Source: Glaciimonas immobilis (lineage in GTDB: Bacteria > Pseudomonadota > Gammaproteobacteria > Burkholderiales > Burkholderiaceae_D). From it: a DNA stretch of 64,000 nt. Shown in pieces: positions 58,895 to 64,000 of this stretch (its first letter is position 1; each line of letters begins with the position of its first letter). The notes beneath the pieces are model-generated. The model made no database searches, was not told where the DNA came from, and worked only from the letters and a program-made list of their open reading frames with translations. The stretch spans positions 124,001 through 188,000 of the forward strand of contig NZ_JAAOZT010000001.1 in assembly GCF_011947285.1 (NCBI RefSeq). The letters run 5' to 3'. Position numbers and translations under genes: made by a program.

Positions 58895-60103
58895 ATGAAA
58901 AATTTACTGCAACTCGCTGCCATGGGGATTCTGGTGGCCCTGTTGGCGCTCAGTATCGTGTGGGCCTCCAGGGACGCCGATAAATATCGAAAGCTCGTAT
59001 GGGTGACGTTATTTTTGACGTTTGATTTAATTATGTTTGGGGCATTTACGCGCCTGACCGATTCTGGCCTAGGTTGCCCTGACTGGCCGGGTTGTTACGG
59101 TCATTCCAACCCCTTATTGGCACTGTCACACATCAATGCAGCGCAAGAGGCAATGCCCGACGGCCCCGTAACCTGGATCAAAGCCTGGATTGAAATGACG
59201 CATCGCTATTTTGCCATGGGCGTAGGTGTGCTAATTATTGGCCTCATGATGGTGGCGTGGATACGCTGGCTTAAGCCAGTCGCGGCGATTAACGCCGGAC
59301 AACAAACTTTTAAACATGCAACGCAATATCCGCTACAAACACCCCCAGCCCAGCAATTACGCAACCCCAGATTTTCTCCATGGCTGCCCACGTTATTATT
59401 TTTTGCGGTTTGCGTGCAAGGCGCTTTTGGTGCCTGGACCGTGACCATGAAGTTACAGCCGGTAATTGTTACGACGCATCTACTGTTGGGATTGACGCTG
59501 TTGGCGTTGTTAACCTGGCTGGCAGCACGTCAAAATGATCATGCGCCGGTAGCCGCGAAGGCTAGCAAGTTGACTACACCGGCATTGGTCGCGCTGCTAC
59601 TACTAATATTTCAGATGGCGCTAGGCGGGTGGGTAAGTACTAACTACGCTGCACTCGCTTGCAACGATTTTCCGCTTTGCCACGGGATGGTCATCCCAGA
59701 AATGGACTTCGAACAAGGTTTTACTCTCTGGCGACATTTGGGTAAAACGGCCGATGGCGAATATTTACCCTTTCAGGCATTGACGGCGATTCACTGGACT
59801 CACCGGATGTTTGCATTTGTTGTCATTGCCTTTATTGCATGGCTATCTTGCAAGGCGTGGCGGATAGAGGGATTGCGTAAAACTGCAACGGGGTTGCTGG
59901 CTATGATTGGCGTGCAATTACTGACGGGATTAGCAACAATCTTCTTCAACTGGCCGTTAGCGATCGCCGTGGCGCACAACGGCGGTGCAGCTTTGATTTT
60001 GCTGTTGCTGGTCATGTTAAACTACAAGACGAGACTTCCCACCGCAAAGCAGTCGTTACCGGTGGTTCAAGGTACCCCAGCACAAGCTGACCGCATTATT
60101 TAG
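58895..60103 (+). CDS. ctaA: heme A synthase (Cox15/CtaA)
   Basis: A 402-residue membrane protein with eight helices that oxidises heme O to heme A. The motif [22 protein letters not shown] with paired Cys, the His in [33 protein letters not shown] and [12 protein letters not shown] in the second half are diagnostic. It lies 16 bases after the SCO-like gene and 13 before ctaB. Confidence 0.95.
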   Translation: MKNLLQLAAMGILVALLALSIVWASRDADKYRKLVWVTLFLTFDLIMFGAFTRLTDSGLGCPDWPGCYGHSNPLLALSHINAAQEAMPDGPVTWIKAWIEMTHRYFAMGVGVLIIGLMMVAWIRWLKPVAAINAGQQTFKHATQYPLQTPPAQQLRNPRFSPWLPTLLFFAVCVQGAFGAWTVTMKLQPVIVTTHLLLGLTLLALLTWLAARQNDHAPVAAKASKLTTPALVALLLLIFQMALGGWVSTNYAALACNDFPLCHGMVIPEMDFEQGFTLWRHLGKTADGEYLPFQALTAIHWTHRMFAFVVIAFIAWLSCKAWRIEGLRKTATGLLAMIGVQLLTGLATIFFNWPLAIAVAHNGGAALILLLLVMLNYKTRLPTAKQSLPVVQGTPAQADRII

Positions 60104-60116
60104 AATCATTGACCGC

Positions 60117-61001
60117 ATGACGACCATAACCGTACCCCAAAATCGCGTGGCCCAGTACTGGGCGCTAACCAAACCGCGCGTAACCCAACTGGCAGTATTT
60201 TGTGCAGTCATTGGGATGTTTCTGGCAACGCCAACGCTTCCGGACTGGCAGCGCGTGGTTGCCGCGACTATTGGCATATGGCTATTGGCTGGTGCCGCAT
60301 TTGCCGTCAACTGTCTGGTTGAACGCGAAATTGATTCACGCATGGCGCGCACGGCACGCCGCCCGATGGCGCGCGGTGAAATCACGGTGCCGCAGACATT
60401 AATTTTCTCGGGGGTCATTGGGGGCCTTGGCAGTTGGGTTCTGTATAACTTTGTCAACGGTTTGACTATGTGGCTGACGTTAGCCACGTTTATTGGCTAT
60501 GCAGTCATTTATACCATGATCCTGAAGCCCATGACCCCGCAGAACATCGTCATCGGCGGCTTGTCCGGTGCGATGCCACCGGCCTTGGGGTGGGCAGCCA
60601 TTGCAAACGATGTGCCTATGCAAGCATGGATACTGGTATTGATTATTTTCGTGTGGACGCCACCGCATTTTTGGGCACTGGCGATGTATCGCCGCGATGA
60701 TTATGCTAAATCAGGCCTACCGATGTTGCCAATTACTCACGGATTAAAATTTACGCAGTTCCATGTGTGGCTTTACACAATTGCATTGGTTGCAACCACG
60801 ATGCTGCCTTTTGCCGTCGGCATGAGCGGGTTGATTTATCTGGTGAGTGCCGGTGTGCTGGGCGCTATCTTCCTTTGGTATTCGTGGCAGATATACAAGC
60901 ATTACACCGATTTGATCGCGCGTAAGACTTTCGCGTTTTCGATCATCTATCTCTCGTTGTTATTCGCGGCCTTACTGGTCGATCATTACCTGAAGTTTTG
61001 A
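60117..61001 (+). CDS. ctaB: heme O synthase (protoheme IX farnesyltransferase)
   Basis: A 294-residue UbiA-family prenyltransferase with nine helices that adds farnesyl to protoheme. The first Asp-rich motif is in [19 protein letters not shown], and the second region [23 protein letters not shown] follows; [19 protein letters not shown] opens the protein. It makes the substrate of the neighbouring CtaA. Confidence 0.96.
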   Translation: MTTITVPQNRVAQYWALTKPRVTQLAVFCAVIGMFLATPTLPDWQRVVAATIGIWLLAGAAFAVNCLVEREIDSRMARTARRPMARGEITVPQTLIFSGVIGGLGSWVLYNFVNGLTMWLTLATFIGYAVIYTMILKPMTPQNIVIGGLSGAMPPALGWAAIANDVPMQAWILVLIIFVWTPPHFWALAMYRRDDYAKSGLPMLPITHGLKFTQFHVWLYTIALVATTMLPFAVGMSGLIYLVSAGVLGAIFLWYSWQIYKHYTDLIARKTFAFSIIYLSLLFAALLVDHYLKF

Positions 61002-61043
61002 GTCTGGTTAAGCACGGCCTTTGAACCGATATTGAAAGCCAGA

Positions 61044-61721
61044 ATGAAACGTTATTTTTTAGCTGTTGTTTCGCCTTTACGTTCAGCTGTGAGGCCGGTT
61101 ATTGCTTCGCTTATCGCTTTGGTGCTGGGATTGTCGGTTGCTGCATGCGGTGATAAAAGTGTCAGCGCCAGCAGCGGCAGCCAGGAAATGACGCTGTCAC
61201 CGCAAGATAGTAAGTTCATCAATACTGATGTGACAGGTCTTGGTTATGCGCGCGATTTTTCGTTAACCGATCACACTGGAAAAGTGCGCACTCTGGCTGA
61301 TTTCAAGGGCAAGGTGGTGGTAGTATTTTTTGGTTATACGCAATGTCCGGATGTTTGTCCGACGACGATGGCTGAGATGTCTAACGTCATGAAGCAGTTG
61401 GGGCCGCAAGCGGATAAGGTGCAGGTCTTGTTTGTTACTGTCGATCCAGAGCGTGATACGCAAGCGTTGTTGGCGCAGTATGTACCGGCTTTTGATCCGC
61501 GCTTTCTGGGACTATACGGGGATTTGGCGACTACTGAAAAAGTTGCTAAGGAATTCCGGGTGTTTTATCAAAAGGTTCCGGGGAAGACGGCGGGGAGCTA
61601 TAGCATTGATCATACTGCTGGGAGTTATGTGTTTGATCCGGAAGGTCACATTCGGTTGTTTGTCCGGCATGGGCAAGGGCCGGAGCCGATTGTGCATGAT
61701 TTGAAGATATTGTTATCGTAG
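61044..61721 (+). CDS. SCO1/SenC family copper chaperone
   Basis: A 225-residue SCO protein that delivers copper to CuA of subunit II. A hydrophobic N-terminus ends in a possible lipobox (LSVAAC), followed by the thioredoxin-like domain with the copper ligands in FFGYTQCPDVCPTTMAEM and the conserved His in YSIDHTAGSYVFDPEG. I use ATG 61044; the TTG 12 bases earlier is possible. It closes the cox assembly genes before a strong terminator. Confidence 0.95.
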   Translation: MKRYFLAVVSPLRSAVRPVIASLIALVLGLSVAACGDKSVSASSGSQEMTLSPQDSKFINTDVTGLGYARDFSLTDHTGKVRTLADFKGKVVVVFFGYTQCPDVCPTTMAEMSNVMKQLGPQADKVQVLFVTVDPERDTQALLAQYVPAFDPRFLGLYGDLATTEKVAKEFRVFYQKVPGKTAGSYSIDHTAGSYVFDPEGHIRLFVRHGQGPEPIVHDLKILLS

Positions 61722-61732
61722 AGTTTGATTGA

Positions 61733-61759
61733 AAAAAAGCGCCTGATCGGCGCTTTTTT
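61733..61759. terminator. bidirectional rho-independent terminator
   Basis: An 11-base perfect stem (aaaaaagcgcc with ggcgctttttt) with a five-base loop. It has T tracts on both strands and lies 11 bases past the SCO stop, so it can end the cox transcript. Confidence 0.93.
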
Positions 61760-62114
61760 GTTGTGTGTGGTTGATAATGAGCGGATGAGATCCGTGGTTG
61801 CTAGCCGGGTGTGGCCCGGCGGCCAGGCACTTTTTTGCTTGGCTAGGCGCCCCCCGCCGTTGGCGGGTCCACGATCATTTTGACTATCAGTCGGGTCGAA
61901 ATACCAACTCGCTTCGCAGACATGTATTCCGACAATTCGCGACTTACAGCCAAATAACCGGCAACGCCTATGACGAGGTAGGTCAACTGGCAATTTAACC
62001 GCAACATCAACCCCAACGTGTTTATGTTGATCCGGGTCAGTTTTGAACAAACTTCCTATGCTGGACTTTGAGTATCAAAACGCTTGGGTTTTGCCGTCGT
62101 TATTTATTCAAAAA
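61760..62114. other. 355-bp region between SCO and rpoH, unidentified
   Basis: It contains a GC-rich hairpin (gccggg with cccggc near 61805-61823) and a plus-strand open frame from 61798 with short protein-like pieces (NAYDEVGQLAI, then VNWQFNRNINPNVFM in another frame) that could be a beta-barrel remnant. I cannot identify it. Confidence 0.3.
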
Positions 62115-63014
62115 TTAAGCGTAAGCAACCAGCGAGGTTTTCATTTTCTTTAAGGCTACCGCTTCGATTTGACGGATGCGTTCTGCTGACACGCCGAATT
62201 CTTTGGCTAGTTCATGTAATGTTGCGCCTGAACCGTCGTCGTTTGCTAACCAGCGTGATTCTACGATACGGCGGGAGCGATCATCTAGTTTGCCCAAGGC
62301 GGACTCTAAGCCTTCTGATTGCAAGCGGTCATATTGCTGTGCTTCCAGCACTTTAGTAGGCTCTTGCATATCTGACGATAAATAAGCGATTGGTGCGAAT
62401 TTATCATCATCGTCATCCATTGGTGCTTCAAGCGCAATATCGCGACCTGTGAGACGGGTTTCCATCTCAATCACTTCTTCGCGTTTAACGTTCAGGGTTT
62501 TTGCCAGATCATCGACTTGCGCCGGTGTCATCGCATCCAGACCGATTTTATGGCTGCGCAGATTAAAGAACAGTTTGCGCTGCGCTTTGGTGGTGGCGAC
62601 CTTTACCAGACGCCAATTTTTCAGAATGTATTCATGCATCTCTGCTTTAATCCAATGCATTGCATAGGACACCAAGCGCACGCCTTGGTCGGGATCAAAG
62701 CGTTTGACGGCTTTCATTAATCCAATATTGCCTTCCTGGATTAAGTCAGCATGGGGCAGTCCATAGCCCAAATAGCCACGGGCGATGGATACGACCAGTC
62801 GGAGATGAGATAACACCAACTTTTGCGCGGCCGCCAGATCGTTGTTTTCACGCAGTTTTTGAGCAAGCGAAATTTCTTCGTCATGCGTTAGCATTGGGAG
62901 GCGATTCACAGCCGAAATATAGGCGTCAATGTTGCCCAACGTCCCTGAGAAGCCAAGTGCCAAAACACCTGAGTCGGCTGGAATTAACGCAGTTTGTAGC
63001 GATGGATTTTTCAT
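62115..63014 (-). CDS. rpoH: RNA polymerase heat-shock sigma factor RpoH
   Basis: A 299-residue sigma-32. Region 2 has SIARGYLGYGLPHADLIQEG followed by NIGLMKAVKRFDPDQG and the -10-recognising WIKAEMHEYILKNWRLVK in part; region 4 ends with LHELAKEFGVSAERIRQIEAVA. The segment KAQRKLFFNLR is the RpoH box type. AGGAG lies upstream of the ATG. The upstream region carries a CIRCE operator, so HrcA repression is expected. Confidence 0.97.
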   Translation of the reverse strand: MKNPSLQTALIPADSGVLALGFSGTLGNIDAYISAVNRLPMLTHDEEISLAQKLRENNDLAAAQKLVLSHLRLVVSIARGYLGYGLPHADLIQEGNIGLMKAVKRFDPDQGVRLVSYAMHWIKAEMHEYILKNWRLVKVATTKAQRKLFFNLRSHKIGLDAMTPAQVDDLAKTLNVKREEVIEMETRLTGRDIALEAPMDDDDDKFAPIAYLSSDMQEPTKVLEAQQYDRLQSEGLESALGKLDDRSRRIVESRWLANDDGSGATLHELAKEFGVSAERIRQIEAVALKKMKTSLVAYA

Positions 63015-63078
63015 TGTTTCTCCTAGCTGTCAGCGGCTTTTAGTCCACACGGCTTAAACCAGACTGATTTGATCAGGT

Positions 63079-63084
63079 ATTCTA
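63079..63084 (-). promoter_or_regulatory. extended -10 promoter of rpoH
   Basis: On the minus strand TAGAAT is preceded by TGC, giving the extended -10 form TGnTAGAAT, about 65 bases upstream of the rpoH ATG. The -35 region is poor. The hexamer overlaps the CIRCE edge by three bases. Confidence 0.55.
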
Positions 63085-63108
63085 GCACTCCCTTATAACG
63101 AGTGCTAA
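63082..63108. promoter_or_regulatory. CIRCE element (HrcA operator) upstream of rpoH
   Basis: The sequence ctagcactc, nine bases (ccttataac), then gagtgctaa matches the CIRCE consensus TTAGCACTC-N9-GAGTGCTAA with one mismatch at the first base. CIRCE is bound by the HrcA repressor. It sits 68 bases upstream of the rpoH ATG and abuts the candidate -10, so binding would block transcription. Confidence 0.92.
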
Positions 63109-63370
63109 TCGATTTTATTAAACTATTCTGATAGCGCATGGCTATTACAAGATGCTGTGATCTAAACTTTAAGTATCTTCGAGTTGTTACTGCGGAAGAA
63201 GTTCGCCAAGCCTTTTCGAAACTTGTGACATTATGTAACGCGGGGATTTTCCAGGACAACTTGTCTATAAATGAGTCTAAAAGGCGACATAATTACCTCA
63301 AGGTGTGGCGCAGGGGAGTATTGGGCTTCCAGAACCCTGATCTGCTGGCGCCAGATCGCCGCGAGACTAA
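63109..63370. other. region upstream of rpoH
   Basis: Apart from the CIRCE and promoter to its left, this stretch holds only an unsupported 91-codon plus-strand frame from 63138 that runs into the opposite gene's 3' end. I do not call it a gene. Confidence 0.35.
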
Positions 63371-63832
63371 TCATATGACGATATCAGCGGTCAGCGTCAA
63401 CCAGGCATCGTAAGGTGGAGAGCGCAGCAGGATACGGATGGTTTCGATATGGGTGACGTTTGCGATACTAATAAACAGTCGGCGCGGGCGACTGCGGAGC
63501 ATCCGATTCAAGGTAACCCGCAGTGTGAGGTTCCCGACACAACATAAGCAGCCTGGCGCTACCCGTCTGACGTCTATGCCTGGTTCGGGCAGTTCTAAAT
63601 CGCTTTTGCCATCTGGCAATCCTTCCAGTAGTACGCCGATGGTGCCCTGTGCCGATCCCGCTAGATCGCGAGGGGAGTGGGTGAATTCAGTTCCAACCTT
63701 GATGGACTGCCAGATCGCCCTCTCGCGGGCAAAAGCCGTCGGCCCTGTTACTAACGTCAGCGAGGTGAGCGAAGGGATCAAAACAGACCTAGGTGTATCA
63801 AATATAATAGCTTTAGAAACAATTAATGTCAT
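63371..63832 (-). CDS. CobW-like protein with a GCLCC motif but no P-loop
   Basis: A 153-residue protein. It has the CxCC-type motif APGCLCCVGNLTLRVTLNRML, the hallmark of COG0523/CobW metal chaperone GTPases, followed by RRLFISIANVTHIETIRILL. The normal Walker A is missing: the matching strand reads LTLVTGPTAFARER. The C-terminal CobW domain is absent too. Relatives of this short form exist in Burkholderiales as unnamed proteins, as I remember. Its ATG overlaps the stop of the response regulator gene by ATGA, so the two are coupled. Confidence 0.75.
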   Translation of the reverse strand: MTLIVSKAIIFDTPRSVLIPSLTSLTLVTGPTAFARERAIWQSIKVGTEFTHSPRDLAGSAQGTIGVLLEGLPDGKSDLELPEPGIDVRRVAPGCLCCVGNLTLRVTLNRMLRSRPRRLFISIANVTHIETIRILLRSPPYDAWLTLTADIVI

Positions 63833-64000
63833 CCACTTTTTTTGCTCAGCTTGCCTGGATCGACACCCAGTTGCTTTAGTTTGCGATACAAATGGGTGCG
63901 CTCCAGACCAGTCTTTTCGGCCACGCGCGTCATACTGCCACTTTCCCGAATCAAATGGTATTCAAAGTAAGCGCGCTCAAACGCGTCGCGGGCTTCACGC
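63829..64000 (-). CDS. C-terminal Fis-type domain of an NtrX-like response regulator (partial)
   Basis: The last 56 codons of a gene that enters from the right edge. The frame reads RDAFERAYFEYHLIRESG then SMTRVAEKTGLERTHLYRKL and KQLGVDPGKL, a Fis-type helix-turn-helix. The sequence matches the C-terminus of NtrX-type regulators of a two-component system that lack or retain an AAA+ domain; the rest lies outside the window. It overlaps the CobW-like gene by four bases. Confidence 0.85.
   Translation of the reverse strand, partial: REARDAFERAYFEYHLIRESGSMTRVAEKTGLERTHLYRKLKQLGVDPGKLSKKSG

Noticed and set aside
63138-63413. 91-codon plus-strand frame upstream of rpoH
   Set aside because: No ribosome site or similarity, and it overlaps the end of the opposite CobW-like gene.

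Overview
This window looks like a chromosomal stretch from a betaproteobacterium of the order Burkholderiales, most likely Oxalobacteraceae (Collimonas/Herminiimonas/Glaciimonas type). The inference rests on gene order and protein sequence: a gltB-gltD pair, an mla lipid-transport operon followed by an ABC-2 exporter, ibaG and murA, a long his cluster running into hinT-tatABC, and a cta/cox cluster with the small assembly proteins typical of this order. Nothing points to a plasmid or prophage. Most of the window is core metabolism, with a few accessory or decaying islands.

Layout. 0-7 kb: the 3' part of a proline-rich protein, an isochorismatase-fold hydrolase, a glutathione S-transferase, AMP nucleosidase, a DUF1653 protein, an MFS transporter, a VF530 DNA-binding protein and a glutaredoxin-like protein. 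7.1-8.1 kb: a REP-associated transposase (RAYT) gene flanked by a perfect 13-bp inverted repeat, with both HUH histidines replaced by glutamine. 8.1-14.6 kb: glutamate synthase gltB and gltD. 15-19.4 kb: mlaF, mlaE, mlaD, mlaA, mlaC, mlaB. 19.8-23.3 kb: an ABC-2 exporter pair, ibaG and murA. 23.4-30.7 kb: hisG, hisD, an orphan DNA methyltransferase where hisC usually lies, then hisB, hisH, hisA, hisF, hisI, hisE. 30.8-36.3 kb: hinT, tatABC, a DUF2461 protein, a DegS-like protease, a Nif3 family protein and Hsp15.

36.4-43.7 kb is a fatty-acid beta-oxidation cluster: TetR regulator with a candidate operator, acyl-CoA dehydrogenase, fused hydroxyacyl-CoA dehydrogenase/enoyl-CoA hydratase, thiolase, and a separate enoyl-CoA hydratase. 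43.7-45.1 kb is a decayed, AT-rich island that I read as the remains of a type VI secretion PAAR effector with immunity-like genes: a frameshifted PAAR/DUF6402-like gene, one intact small membrane protein, and a paralogue killed by a single stop codon. 45.5-48.6 kb holds an entericidin, MarC, a fragment of a D-amino-acid dehydrogenase gene, the RNase P RNA gene and a fasciclin protein. 48.6-49 kb carries two minisatellites and a palindrome. 49.1-51.5 kb encodes an acyl-CoA dehydrogenase and a 3-hydroxyisobutyryl-CoA hydrolase-like protein, suggesting valine breakdown.

52.2-61.7 kb encodes the aa3-type cytochrome oxidase and its assembly line (CtaC, CtaD, Cox11, CtaE, SURF1, two SCO-like proteins, heme A synthase, heme O synthase). 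62.1-64 kb holds rpoH, preceded by a CIRCE element that abuts an extended -10 promoter, then a CobW-like fragment-sized protein translationally coupled to the C-terminal end of an NtrX-type response regulator that leaves the window.

I did not find a convincing wholly new system. The items most worth a second look are the decayed effector/immunity island, the HUH-less RAYT, the CIRCE at rpoH, and the methyltransferase in the hisC position.
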